Shown here piece by piece: positions 16,348 through 24,386 of a stretch of 64,000 nucleotides of DNA. The stretch is from contig NZ_JALAAD010000001.1 in assembly GCF_022984075.1 (NCBI RefSeq), positions 1,530,455 through 1,594,454 on the forward strand, read 5' to 3'. The position numbers were made by a program, and so were the translations under genes. The notes under the pieces were generated by a model. The model had not been told where the DNA came from, ran no database searches, and worked only from the letters and a program-made list of their open reading frames with translations. The stretch comes from Synechococcus sp. C9 (lineage in GTDB: Bacteria > Cyanobacteriota > Cyanobacteriia > Gloeomargaritales > Gloeomargaritaceae). Position 1 is the stretch's first letter; each line of letters starts with the position of its first letter.

Positions 16348-16927
16348 GGATGGGGCAATTTTGAACCAGGCGATTCTGCGGGAAACGGATTTGAGTGGGG
16401 CTTCGCTCAAGGGGGCGGGGTTGATGATTGCCAAACTGAGCGGGGCAATTCTCTGGCAAACGGATTTAACCCAGGCGGACTTGGGGGGAGCAAATTTATT
16501 CCAAGGGGACTTGAGCCATGCCACCTTGGTGGAGGCGGATTTGAGCCGGGCTTTGCTCGGGGGTGCCAACCTCACCCAGGCGAACCTCAGCCGCGCCAAC
16601 CTCTGGGATGCGGATTTGAGTCGGGCAAATTTACGGCAGGCGGACTTGACCGAGGCTTCCCTGCGGGGGGCGGATTTATCCCGTGCCGTCTTGCAAGGGG
16701 CGGTGCTGAGTCGAGCCAAACTCTCCAGTGCCATTTTGAATGGTGCCAATTTGCGTTCAGCCAAACTGGACGGAGCCAATCTCACCCAGTGCGACCTGAG
16801 CAGTGCCAATTTACGGGAGGCTAATTTCAGCGGTGCCGACCTGACCGGAGCAATTTTGAACCGGGCGATCCTGACCGGCACGATTCTCCCGGCGACCCAT
16901 GCCCCCAGCGCCGTCCCCCACGCCTAA
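16348..16927 (+). pseudogene. Pentapeptide-repeat protein, 3' part, after IS4 insertion
   Basis: The region continues the repeat gene broken at 15260. It encodes roughly 190 residues of near-continuous pentapeptides such as ADLSRANLRQADLTEASLRG and SAKLDGANLTQCDLSSANL, ending at a TAA at 16925-16927. The central L/F and preceding A/S/V positions fit the beta-helix rule. Within the IS tail an in-frame start-like reading from 16313 exists, so a truncated product could still be made, but there is no sign of a proper ribosome site. Its last 29 bp overlap the yraN start. Confidence 0.85.
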
Positions 16928-17276
16928 CACCGGGCAGGCAGGGGAAGACTGGGTAGCCGAGTGGTTGACCCAGCAGGGATGGCAGATGATCGCCCGTCGC
17001 TGGCGGTGTCCCTGGGGAGAACTAGATTTAGTGATGCAAACCGCCAACACTCTGGTCTTTATTGAGGTAAAAACTCGCCGTCGGGGAAATTGGGACGGGG
17101 ACGGGGCGCAGGCGATTACCCCCCAAAAGCAGGAACGGTTGCGGCAGGCGGCAGCACTGTTTCTCAGTCACCACCCCCAATGGCAAACGACTCCCTGTCG
17201 CTTCGATGTGGCACTGGTGCGATGGGAGCCCACCCACTATCGCCTGCAAGCCTACCTAGTCGGGGCATTCCAGTGA
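16899..17276 (+). CDS. yraN: YraN/UPF0102 family nuclease-like protein
   Basis: A 125-residue protein with the UPF0102 core: GQAGEDWVAEWLTQQGW, RRWRCPWGELDLVM and LVFIEVKTRR. The E...GELD...EVK pattern is that of a PD-(D/E)XK fold related to Holliday-junction resolvases; biological role in bacteria is uncertain. Initiates inside the last codons of the pentapeptide gene, so it may once have been translationally coupled to it. Since that gene is now split by an IS, yraN expression probably depends on a promoter in the IS or within the remaining 3' fragment. Confidence 0.88.
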   Translation: MPPAPSPTPNTGQAGEDWVAEWLTQQGWQMIARRWRCPWGELDLVMQTANTLVFIEVKTRRRGNWDGDGAQAITPQKQERLRQAAALFLSHHPQWQTTPCRFDVALVRWEPTHYRLQAYLVGAFQ

Positions 17277-17280
17277 TCCG

Positions 17281-17309
17281 TTGCTTTAGCTAAAAATTTA
17301 GGTTATGAT
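17281..17309 (+). promoter_or_regulatory. Sigma70-type promoter for rpmG-rpsR (predicted)
   Basis: TTGCTT at 17281-17286 and TATGAT at 17304-17309 are separated by 17 bp. The -10 matches the consensus in 5 of 6 positions, the -35 only in the first half. It lies about 30 bp upstream of rpmG. Confidence 0.45.
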
Positions 17310-17341
17310 TAAAGACCGTCATGTTTTGAGTTTCATCCCTC

Positions 17342-17536
17342 ATGGCTAAAAACAAGGGCGTGCGCCTGGTGATCACCCTGGAATGTACCGAATGTCGCAC
17401 CAACCTGGACAAACGCTCGGCGGGGGTTTCCCGGTACACCACCATGAAAAATCGCCGCAACACCACGGGTCGTCTGGAACTCAAAAAGTTCTGCCCCCAC
17501 TGCAACAAACACACCATTCATAAAGAGACGAAGTGA
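17342..17536 (+). CDS. rpmG: 50S ribosomal protein L33
   Basis: A 64-residue protein matching L33: [39 protein letters not shown] and [14 protein letters not shown]. The two CxxC pairs (C16/C19 and C52/C55) mark the zinc-binding form. It is part of the large ribosomal subunit near the E site. It forms a pair with rpsR through a TGATG stop-start overlap, an arrangement seen in many cyanobacteria and plastids. Confidence 0.97.
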   Translation: MAKNKGVRLVITLECTECRTNLDKRSAGVSRYTTMKNRRNTTGRLELKKFCPHCNKHTIHKETK

Positions 17537-17751
17537 TGACTTTTTATCGGCGGCGGGTTTCTCCCCTCAAACCCAGTGAACCCATTGATTACAAAGACAT
17601 TGACCTCCTGCGCAAATTTATTAGTGAACAGGGAAAGATTTTACCTCGCAGGGTAACAGGCTTAACCGCTAAACAACAACGGCGACTGACCCTCGCCATC
17701 AAACAAGCCCGGGTGCTGGCGTTGCTTCCCTTTGTCAACCGGGAAAATTAG
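17536..17751 (+). CDS. rpsR: 30S ribosomal protein S18
   Basis: A 71-residue protein with [37 protein letters not shown] and [19 protein letters not shown], collinear with S18 of cyanobacteria and chloroplasts. Its ATG overlaps the rpmG stop by one base, indicating coupled translation. Small-subunit platform protein, partner of S6. Confidence 0.97.
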   Translation: MTFYRRRVSPLKPSEPIDYKDIDLLRKFISEQGKILPRRVTGLTAKQQRRLTLAIKQARVLALLPFVNREN

Positions 17752-17847
17752 ATGTTAAGATTAACAACCCTATGTCTGCATGGGCAAACCCAAAGGCATC
17801 GGTTAAAATCTTAGCTATCGCAACCTGTACCCTTTACCGCTGACTTC

Positions 17848-18390
17848 GTGACCGCCACCCCCCCACCCCGCCGTCCTACCAATCGCACGCTACCCAATAT
17901 CAATGAGCGGATTCGCTTCCCCAAGGTGCGTCTGATTGATGTGGATGGCACCCAATTGGGCATCATGTCCCCCCGGGAAGCCCTCGTCCTGGCTCAGGAG
18001 CGGGAACTAGATTTGGTGGTGATCAGCGAAAAAGCCGACCCGCCCGTGTGTCGGATCATGGACTACGGGAAGTATAAATTTCAGCAGGAAAAAAAGGCGC
18101 GGGAAGCCAAGAAAAAACAGCAAACCGTGGAAGTCAAAGAAGTGAAGATGCGTTACAAAATTGACGAACACGACTACCAAGTGCGGGTGAATCAGGCGAA
18201 ACGGTTTTTGAAAGATGGGGACAAAGTGAAGGCAACCATCACCTTCCGAGGAAGAGAATCCCAACACAGTGAATTAGCAGAAGATTTATTGAAACGGTTG
18301 GCGACCGATTTGCAGGACGTGGGGGAGGTGCAACAACTACCTCAAAAAGAAGGACGCAATATGATTATGATTGTCATACCCAAGAAATAG
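17848..18390 (+). CDS. infC: Translation initiation factor IF-3
   Basis: A 180-residue IF-3. Features: [57 protein letters not shown] in the N-domain, a Lys-rich linker, then the C-domain [31 protein letters not shown] and [11 protein letters not shown]. It discriminates initiator tRNA and start codons on the 30S subunit. The start is GTG at 17848; IF-3 genes often use a rare start codon for autoregulation (ATT in E. coli), so a GTG here is a milder form. A longer basic N-terminus of the cyanobacterial type is present. Confidence 0.96.
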   Translation: MTATPPPRRPTNRTLPNINERIRFPKVRLIDVDGTQLGIMSPREALVLAQERELDLVVISEKADPPVCRIMDYGKYKFQQEKKAREAKKKQQTVEVKEVKMRYKIDEHDYQVRVNQAKRFLKDGDKVKATITFRGRESQHSELAEDLLKRLATDLQDVGEVQQLPQKEGRNMIMIVIPKK

Positions 18391-18412
18391 ACAGGTTTAG
18401 ACAGATTAGAAC

Positions 18413-18514
18413 TATAGCAATCCTAAATGAGAATGGAACAGGGGGTCGCAGGGGCACCGCCCCCGTCCTTGGTTCTGGGGAATTTCCCTTTGTTAATCAG
18501 GTAGGATTGCTATA
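18413..18514 (-). repeat. Short interspersed repeat copy B (complete, inverted-end element)
   Basis: Best preserved copy in the window: starts TATAGCAATCCTA and ends TAGGATTGCTATA, with core GCAGGGGCACCGCCCCCG. It lies 23 bp after infC. The rest of the 18391-18672 gap shows no gene. Ends abut TA, suggesting a TA-targeting MITE. Confidence 0.85.
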
Positions 18515-18672
18515 GATAAATAAACTGGGAACCTCTATTTATTGATTTTTGTGCTTACACAGCAGGGTTGAAAGCCCCATTCTTTCGTTGGCAATTATCA
18601 ACAACCTAGAGGTCATTCGCAATAGCCGTGAATCAATATCTTTACCCTTAACCCTTGCTTTTGGGGAAGTGA

Positions 18673-18939
18673 TCAAGATTTTTGAACCATTTGCCCCCAC
18701 TCCTCCGGGGTTAAAGTTTTCATGGTCAGGGCATGAAGTTCATTACTTTGTAATACACTTTGCAGGGCTTTGTACACCATCTGGTGTCGCTGTACCTGGC
18801 TTTTACCTGCAAACATGGCAGATACAATCACCGCTTGCCAATGGTCGCCCCCACCCGTCAAATCCTGCAATTCCACCTGGGCATCCGTGAGATGGTTTTG
18901 AATCAATTGGGTCAAAGTCTGGGGCGAAAGCATGGGCAT
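18673..18939 (-). CDS. BolA-family protein
   Basis: About 88 residues with the BolA fold pattern: IQNHLTDAQVELQDLTGGGD, HWQAVIVSAMFAGKSQVQRH and QMVYKALQSVLQSNELHALT. The FAGKSxVQRHQMVY stretch with its conserved His is the helix-turn-helix-like face typical of the family; the variable loop lacks the Cys of classical BolA and instead resembles the shorter IbaG/BolA2 type. BolA proteins work with monothiol glutaredoxins in Fe-S sensing or transfer. Start taken at MPMLSPQTL (18939); an upstream ATG at 18960 adds seven residues. Single gene, convergent with the repeat after infC. Confidence 0.85.
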   Translation of the reverse strand: MPMLSPQTLTQLIQNHLTDAQVELQDLTGGGDHWQAVIVSAMFAGKSQVQRHQMVYKALQSVLQSNELHALTMKTLTPEEWGQMVQKS

Positions 18940-19073
18940 CCCTATAACGCTAAACCCCATTATGCCAAAGGGTTGACCGTTCTGGGGGTGGGCAAATCTG
19001 GTGCATTAAAACACACCCCAGGATTTGTAACGTATTATATAAAATTGAAGATTGATGTGTTATTGCAAAGACA

Positions 19074-20927
19074 TTGTTTAAGCAATTCATAACTGCGATT
19101 GTCCGTTGGTGGTCTGATTTCACCCTGCAAACCCGGCTCATGGCGGCGGCGACCTTGGTGGTCTCCCTGTTGATGAGTCTGCTCACCTTTTGGGCGGTGA
19201 ACAGTATTCAGCAGGATGCCCGCATGAATGACACCCGGTTTGGGCGGGATTTGGGGCTATTGTTGGCGGCGAATGTGGCACCCTTGGTCGCCCAGGACAA
19301 TCGCACGGAATTGGCACGGTTATCGGAAAAATTTTACAACAGCACCGCCAGTATTCGTTATCTTTTGTATGCGGACACCCAGGGGGAAATTTATTTTGGC
19401 ATTCCCTTTTCGGCGGTGGAAGTGCAAAATTCCCTCACCCTGCGGCGGCGCATCCAACTCCCGGAATTGGCGGAACCGGATCAACCGTTTGTGCGTCAAC
19501 ATTTAACCCCAGATGGGTTGATCGCCGATGTGTTTGTGCCGCTGGTGCAGGATGATAAATATCTAGGCATTTTAGCGCTAGGTATCAATCCCAATCCCAC
19601 GGTTTTGAGTGCTTCCCTACTCACCCGCAATATCACTTTAGCCGTGTTTATTTCCATTTGGATTTTAGTGATTTTGGGGGGTGTCTTTAATGCGGTCACC
19701 ATTACCCGTCCGATTCGGGAATTATTGGTGGGGGTCAAAAACATAACTTCTGGGAATTTTCGTCAACGGATTGATTTACCCTTTGGGGGAGAATTTGGGG
19801 AATTAATTGTCAGTTTTAATGAAATGGCAGAACGGCTCGCCCATTACGAAGAACAAAATATTGAGGAATTGACCGCCCAAAAAGCCAAACTGGATACCCT
19901 CATGTCCACGATTGCCGATGGTGCCATTCTGCTGGATCGGGAATTAAAAATTGTTTTGGTCAATCCCACCGCCGAGAAAATTTTTGGTTGGTCGGGGCAA
20001 AATGTGTTGGGACAGGTGGTATTTAATGCCCTACCGGCACCGGTTGCCGAAAAACTTGCCCAACCCCTGGAGGAATTAACCCAACGTGGGGAAGCGAATG
20101 GGGAACCCACAGAGTTTTGTATTAACCTTCAGTCTCCTTATAAATGCACGGTTAAGGTGTTATTAACCACCGTTTTTGATCAGGTACGGAATCAATTACA
20201 AGGGATTGCCATCACCGTTCAAGATGTGACCCGGGAGATGGAATTGAATGAAGCCAAAAGTCACTTTATCAGCAACGTTTCCCATGAACTACGCACGCCT
20301 TTATTTAATATCAAATCATTTATCGAAACGCTCTATGAATATGGGCATAGTTTGAATGAGGAACAGAAACGGGATTTCCTGGAAACTGCTAACCGCGAGA
20401 CCGACCGCCTCACCCGTTTGGTGAATGATGTTTTGGACATTTCCCGTCTGGAATCCGGCAAACCCTATCCCATGACCCCCACGTCCCTGAGTGCCATCAT
20501 TGAACAGACCTTGCGGGCGCATCGTCTCACCGCTAAGGATAAGGGCATCCATCTTGCCGCTGTGGTTGAGCCGGATTTACCTGATGTACTAGGGCATTAC
20601 GATTTACTGCTTCAGGTTTTGGCAAATTTGCTGGGGAATGCGCTTAAATTTACCCCCGCTGGCGGCTATGTGATCCTGTGGGCGTACCCCTGGGAGGGGC
20701 GGGTGCGGGTGGAGGTGAGTGATACGGGAATTGGCATTCCGCCGGAGCATCAGGATGCAATTTTTGGTCGGTTTTTCCGGGTGGAAAATCGGGTGCATAC
20801 CCTGGAGGGAACTGGCTTGGGTTTATCCATTGTGCAGAATATTTTGGAGAAACATCATACGGACATTCATCTGATCAGTGAAGTGGGGATTGGGAGTAGT
20901 TTTTGGTTTGATTTAGAGAAGGCTTAG
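19074..20927 (+). CDS. nblS: Sensor histidine kinase NblS/Hik33 (DspA)
   Basis: A 617-residue kinase with the Hik33 layout: TM1 about 22-44 (FTLQTRLMAAATLVVSLLMS), sensor loop 45-186, TM2 187-208, HAMP 210-262, PAS about 270-385, HisKA with His404 in NVSHELRTP, and a HATPase with NALKFTPAGG, SDTGIGIPPEHQ and GTGLGLSIVQNI. The N-terminal RWWSDFTLQTRLM is characteristic of NblS. It senses high light, cold and osmotic stress and works with RpaB to control photosynthesis genes and phycobilisome loss. Start is TTG at 19074; an in-frame stop precedes it by 21 bases, so no ATG is possible before residue 23. Confidence 0.93.
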   Translation: MFKQFITAIVRWWSDFTLQTRLMAAATLVVSLLMSLLTFWAVNSIQQDARMNDTRFGRDLGLLLAANVAPLVAQDNRTELARLSEKFYNSTASIRYLLYADTQGEIYFGIPFSAVEVQNSLTLRRRIQLPELAEPDQPFVRQHLTPDGLIADVFVPLVQDDKYLGILALGINPNPTVLSASLLTRNITLAVFISIWILVILGGVFNAVTITRPIRELLVGVKNITSGNFRQRIDLPFGGEFGELIVSFNEMAERLAHYEEQNIEELTAQKAKLDTLMSTIADGAILLDRELKIVLVNPTAEKIFGWSGQNVLGQVVFNALPAPVAEKLAQPLEELTQRGEANGEPTEFCINLQSPYKCTVKVLLTTVFDQVRNQLQGIAITVQDVTREMELNEAKSHFISNVSHELRTPLFNIKSFIETLYEYGHSLNEEQKRDFLETANRETDRLTRLVNDVLDISRLESGKPYPMTPTSLSAIIEQTLRAHRLTAKDKGIHLAAVVEPDLPDVLGHYDLLLQVLANLLGNALKFTPAGGYVILWAYPWEGRVRVEVSDTGIGIPPEHQDAIFGRFFRVENRVHTLEGTGLGLSIVQNILEKHHTDIHLISEVGIGSSFWFDLEKA

Positions 20928-21241
20928 GTCCGGTAGTAATCCTTCTTATTGGGCACTTCTATTGATATTTATTGCCACCACTGGCAGGCAGATGATTTCG
21001 CTAAAATACTCCGTGCTCAACGCCTTACGGCATCAAAGGAATTGGAACTATAATATTTTAGTTTATTATAAGTTTATCATAATTTTGAGAGTTTCAAGTA
21101 AATAATGATGTCGTATGGTGATCAACGCCCAAAATCCTTTCAGGGAGAGAGGTTTGCTAAAATTATGTCCCATGCCAAAATTAGTAAAGTGAAACTCTCC
21201 ATAAAGTTAAAGATTTCGCCCGTAGATGTTACACAGATGAC
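20928..21241. other. Non-coding spacer after nblS with a decayed repeat
   Basis: No gene is visible between nblS and cobM (20928-21531). Bases 20951-21006 resemble, in reverse complement, 54725-54771 (shared pieces include GCCACTGGCAG and ATTTCGCT), so both are relics of the same repeat. The rest is A+T rich. Another repeat copy follows at 21242. Confidence 0.6.
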
Positions 21242-21364
21242 TATAGCCATCCTACTTGATTTACATTAGCTTGCGTGCCGTAGGCATACAAAAATGTTCC
21301 AGAACCAACGACGGGGGCGGTGTCCCTGCGACCCCCCTTCCATCCTCATTGAAGACTGTTATAT
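21242..21364 (+). repeat. Short interspersed repeat copy C
   Basis: Starts TATAGCCATCCTACTTGATT, carries the GCTTGCGTGCCGTAGGCAT insert and the CGGGGGCGGTGTCCCTGCG core, and ends in a diverged GAAGACTGTTATA. It sits upstream of cobM; from 21365 to 21531 nothing else is recognised except a GAGGAGGC ribosome site before cobM. Confidence 0.78.
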
Positions 21365-21531
21365 TGAGCATCATACGGTAGCGCTATTTTTTCTCATCTT
21401 TTGAATAAATAGAGGTGTCCATAAAGGATTTCAGGCTAGCGACATGAATTTGACTCGATGAGCAATAAGTTAGCACTGTACACCCAGGGTAGGATCGGCA
21501 AGCCAATGGTGAATGAGGAGGCATCTGCCCC

Positions 21532-22293
21532 ATGTCCGATACGCTGAAAACGCCCAAAGTTTACCTGGTCGGTGCTGGGCCGGGGGACCCGGAATTGTTG
21601 ACCGTGCGGGCGGAACGGCTGATTAAAACCGCTGACGTGGTGCTTTATGCGGATTCGCTCATCCCCCCAGGCATTGTGGCGTTGACCCGGGCGGATTGTG
21701 AACGCATTCCCACCAAAAATTTGACCCTGGAAACCATCGTGCCCCTGATGATTGAGCGGGTGCGGGCGGGCAAATTGGTGCTACGGTTGCATTCCGGGGA
21801 TGTGAGTTTGTACGGGGCGATTTATGAGCAAATCCAAGCCTTGCACGGGGCGGGAATTGGCGTGGAAATTATCCCCGGTGTGGGGGCAATGCAGTTGGCG
21901 GCGGCACGATTAACGACAGAATGGACGGTGCCGGAATTGGTACAGACGGTGATCCTCACCCGCACCCCTGGCATCACCCCCATGCCCGAAAATTTGGCGG
22001 ATTTGGCCGCCCACCGGGCCACCCTAGGGCTGTATCTCAGTGCCCGCTTGGTGGATCAGGCGCAGGCAGAATTACAAAAACATTACCCCCCCGATACTCT
22101 GGTGGCGGTCTGTCACCGGTTGGGTTGGCCCCAAGAGCGCATCTGGTTAGTGCCTTTGGCGGAAATGGCCGCTGTGACCCACCGGGAGCATTTGACCCGT
22201 ACCACCCTGTATGTGGTCAGCCCGGTATTTGGGGCGGGGGCGACCCGTTCCCAGTTGTACCACCCACAGCATCGGCATTTGTTTCGGCCTTAA
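21532..22293 (+). CDS. cobM: Precorrin-4 C11-methyltransferase
   Basis: A 253-residue tetrapyrrole methylase. KVYLVGAGPGDPELLTVRA at the N-terminus is the family SAM-binding loop; YADSLIPPGIVALTRADCER, RLHSGDVSLYGAIYEQIQAL and VEIIPGVGAMQLAAARL are typical of CobM/CbiF, with the IPGV(G/T) motif. It methylates C-11 of the corrin ring in cobalamin synthesis. GAGGAGGC precedes the ATG by about 11 bases. No cobalamin riboswitch is evident upstream. Its stop overlaps the convergent DUF3727 stop by 4 bp. No other cob gene is in the window, consistent with dispersed cob genes in cyanobacteria. Confidence 0.92.
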   Translation: MSDTLKTPKVYLVGAGPGDPELLTVRAERLIKTADVVLYADSLIPPGIVALTRADCERIPTKNLTLETIVPLMIERVRAGKLVLRLHSGDVSLYGAIYEQIQALHGAGIGVEIIPGVGAMQLAAARLTTEWTVPELVQTVILTRTPGITPMPENLADLAAHRATLGLYLSARLVDQAQAELQKHYPPDTLVAVCHRLGWPQERIWLVPLAEMAAVTHREHLTRTTLYVVSPVFGAGATRSQLYHPQHRHLFRP

Positions 22294-22831
22294 TCCAAAT
22301 CATTCAATAATTCCGCTTCTAAGCGGGGGCCAATGCGCTCCATTTCTTCGGCGGAGAGGGGTTCTGGTTGGCCTTGGCTGTTCAAACGGGCAAAAAATAA
22401 CAGCGGGTCGAGGGGCGTATAAACCCCGTAGCGGCGGCCTTCGTGGTAAAAGACCCCCAATTCTTGAAATTCCTCCGATTCCACCTCCCCTTCCTGGCCT
22501 TCGTAGTCCAAAAATAGGGTTTCCTGGTCGTCCGGCAGTTCCCCCTGGGCGGTGAGGGTCAGGGCCGTGTCCAACAGGGTGAGGTTCTGCTCCGCCAGAA
22601 TGTCCCGGGCGATGGGCAAAATGGCCTCCATTTCCTCCTCCTCCAAATCCAGTAGGGTGTCTTCCGCCTCATTCCAGGCGAACAGTTCCACCGGCACATC
22701 CACCGGCAGGAGCAGGAGGTAGGGGTGGTTGTCCACCTCCAAGGTGCGATCCACATAGCAGGCCAGGGAGCGACCCCGGTCATCCACCAGCACCACCTGG
22801 GCCGGTAGGTCAAAATTTTGTTGGGAATTTC
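22290..22831 (-). pseudogene. DUF3727 protein lacking its start because of IS4 copy 2
   Basis: The remaining frame carries VVLVDDRGRSLACYVD, HPYLLLLPVDVPVELFAW, an acidic LLDLEEEEMEAILPIAR segment and YGVYTPLDPLLFFARL, which match the DUF3727 family of cyanobacteria (function unknown). Removing the IS restores ATG GGT CGA AAT TCC CAA and MGRNSQQNFDLPAQVVLVDD, so the insertion falls after codon 5. The frame now can start only at an internal GTG (22796), losing about 16 residues. The original start overlapped the ruvX end; the pair was an operon. Confidence 0.85.
22823..22831. repeat. Target-site duplication of IS4 copy 2
   Basis: GGGAATTTC at 22823-22831 is repeated exactly at 23919-23927 on the far side of the element. 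Confidence 0.93.
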
Positions 22832-23918
22832 CAGTAGTGTTGAATGTCCGTAATAAAACTTAACATAAGGGGTCAGGGTTATCCTACGAGCGGCTCTACC
22901 CCTACGAGTTCCATGAAGCTACAGTGTCGGCCTATTTCTATTTGTAAATATCGCAACTTGTCAATCAATTCATAGGTCTTATTGTGACCTATCTCCAGCA
23001 ATCTTAAAATTAGATAACCAATCAATACGGCATAAATCTGTAGCCGCACACCATTCTCATTCTTGGTAATGATTCTATCCAATTTCAAGTGCATCTTTAG
23101 TGCCTTCCAAAGCAACTCAATTCGCCAGCGCAAACGATAGGCTGAACAAATCTCTTCATCCGTCATCGAAGTCACGTTAGTCGCTAGCCTATATTCTGTG
23201 TTTTCCTCTTCATTAAAAAATTGAATTACCCGAATATCCGGATTGTCAGGTTGCAACTTCATATTATTTCTAATCCGCACAATAAACAATGTATTTCGTT
23301 TACACATTTCGTCCATTAATTTCCAGGAAGCAAAACCCCTATCCATGATACCAACGGCATTCTCAGGTATCGTCCCAATCACAAGATGCCCAATTTTATG
23401 GTCATTAGTCTTTCCAAATATAATTGATTCGTCACCGATATTGCCCTCATTTATATCCAGGCCAAGCGTCAATTTTACCTGCTTGTAGTGCCAGAATAAT
23501 TTGCTGGTCAGGGTGATAATGGTAGAATCTAATGGGAATAAGTGCTTAAATTCACCTTGATGATGTTTAAGCCGTTTTTGCAGTTCTCTTAGGATCACTT
23601 GAAACGGCTCGGTGCTACGATGTTTACACGCCTTAGAAAACGTTGATATGTCAACTTTAAAATTGAGATGATTCAAGAGGAAGAATAAGCCCCGCATGGT
23701 GGCGACTCTTGCATCTAAAATGAAGTGCATCCATATGAGTACAAACAAGCGAGTATCCAAGACTGGATAGTCGTTTTTGGGAAGAAGGTTCAGCAAGGGC
23801 TTGATAAGTCCCTGAATTTGTCGTCTCATAAAAATACTGTTACTCGTGGTTTCTACCAATCTAAAATACCATTTTTAGTCTCCCTTTTCCACCCTTTCGT
23901 TAACATTCAACACTACTG
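22832..23918 (-). mobile_element. IS4-family insertion sequence, copy 2 (1087 bp)
   Basis: Same 16-bp inverted ends, same length and same transposase reading as copy 1 at 15261-16347, in the opposite orientation. It lies in the overlap of ruvX and the DUF3727 gene. The 9-bp target copies on its two sides match each other, so no recombination with copy 1 has exchanged flanks since insertion. Confidence 0.95.
22879..23829 (-). CDS. IS4-family transposase (copy 2)
   Basis: Protein reading identical to copy 1, including LDSTIITL, MDRGFASW and the YREK block YRLRWRIELLWKALK. The start is taken at the ATG 23829, with a TTG ten codons earlier as the alternative. The gene is intact, and A+T content is higher than in flanking genes. 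Confidence 0.93.
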   Translation of the reverse strand: MRRQIQGLIKPLLNLLPKNDYPVLDTRLFVLIWMHFILDARVATMRGLFFLLNHLNFKVDISTFSKACKHRSTEPFQVILRELQKRLKHHQGEFKHLFPLDSTIITLTSKLFWHYKQVKLTLGLDINEGNIGDESIIFGKTNDHKIGHLVIGTIPENAVGIMDRGFASWKLMDEMCKRNTLFIVRIRNNMKLQPDNPDIRVIQFFNEEENTEYRLATNVTSMTDEEICSAYRLRWRIELLWKALKMHLKLDRIITKNENGVRLQIYAVLIGYLILRLLEIGHNKTYELIDKLRYLQIEIGRHCSFMELVGVEPLVG

Positions 23919-24364
23919 GGGAATTTCGACCCATAGTTGTCTCCAGAACGAAAGGAATGAGGTTGCTGGTCGAGCCACTGTTGCAGAATCAGCATGGCGG
24001 CCCGTTGGTCCACCGCTTTCCGGTAGTCCACCTCGTGGCGGTAACGGCGGCGATCCAGGGTTTGGGCGGCACTCCAGGACGTGAGGATTTCATCCACATA
24101 CACCACCGGCAGATGGAGATACCGGCCAAGGTAATCCCCCTGCTTTTGGGTGTAGCGGGTTTGGGCACTGGGACGGCCATCGGGATAGCGGGGCAAACCC
24201 ACCACCAAGACCTGGGGCTGGCGTTCCCGGACAATGGCGGCCAGGGCTGGGGGCACCTGGGGCCAGGTCAGAGTCGGCAGACCCGTTGCCACCAACCCCA
24301 GCGGGTCACTGATCGCCACCCCCACCCGTTTCCGACCAATATCCAAACCCAAACCGACTACCAT
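23900..24364 (-). CDS. ruvX: RuvX/YqgF Holliday-junction resolvase-like nuclease, IS-altered C-terminus
   Basis: About 154 residues of the YqgF/RNase H-like family. Motifs: MVVGLGLDIGRKRVGVAISD (first Asp), PQVLVVGLPRYPDG, VVYVDEILTSWSA (Glu) and DQRAAMLILQQWLDQ (Asp). Linked to 16S rRNA 5' maturation and to junction resolution. Start at 24364 is chosen because the domain begins there and it clears the upstream GNAT stop by 22 bp. Natural end was NYGSKFPTKF; the IS now makes it NYGSKFPSSVEC, a change outside the catalytic core, so activity is probably kept. Confidence 0.9.
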   Translation of the reverse strand: MVVGLGLDIGRKRVGVAISDPLGLVATGLPTLTWPQVPPALAAIVRERQPQVLVVGLPRYPDGRPSAQTRYTQKQGDYLGRYLHLPVVYVDEILTSWSAAQTLDRRRYRHEVDYRKAVDQRAAMLILQQWLDQQPHSFRSGDNYGSKFPSSVEC

Positions 24365-24386
24365 CTCTACCGTTGGCACCTTAGGG

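Noticed and set aside
16342-16881. Reverse-strand frame over the pentapeptide gene, and similar ones at 63258-63823
   Set aside because: Repetitive coding DNA gives long open antisense frames; the peptides mirror the pentapeptide period.
21365-21531. Cobalamin riboswitch before cobM
   Set aside because: No B12-box-like conserved core could be found; only a GAGGAGGC ribosome site is clear.
15261-23918. Composite transposon
   Set aside because: The interval holds essential ribosomal and IF-3 genes and each IS has its own target duplication, so the copies inserted separately.
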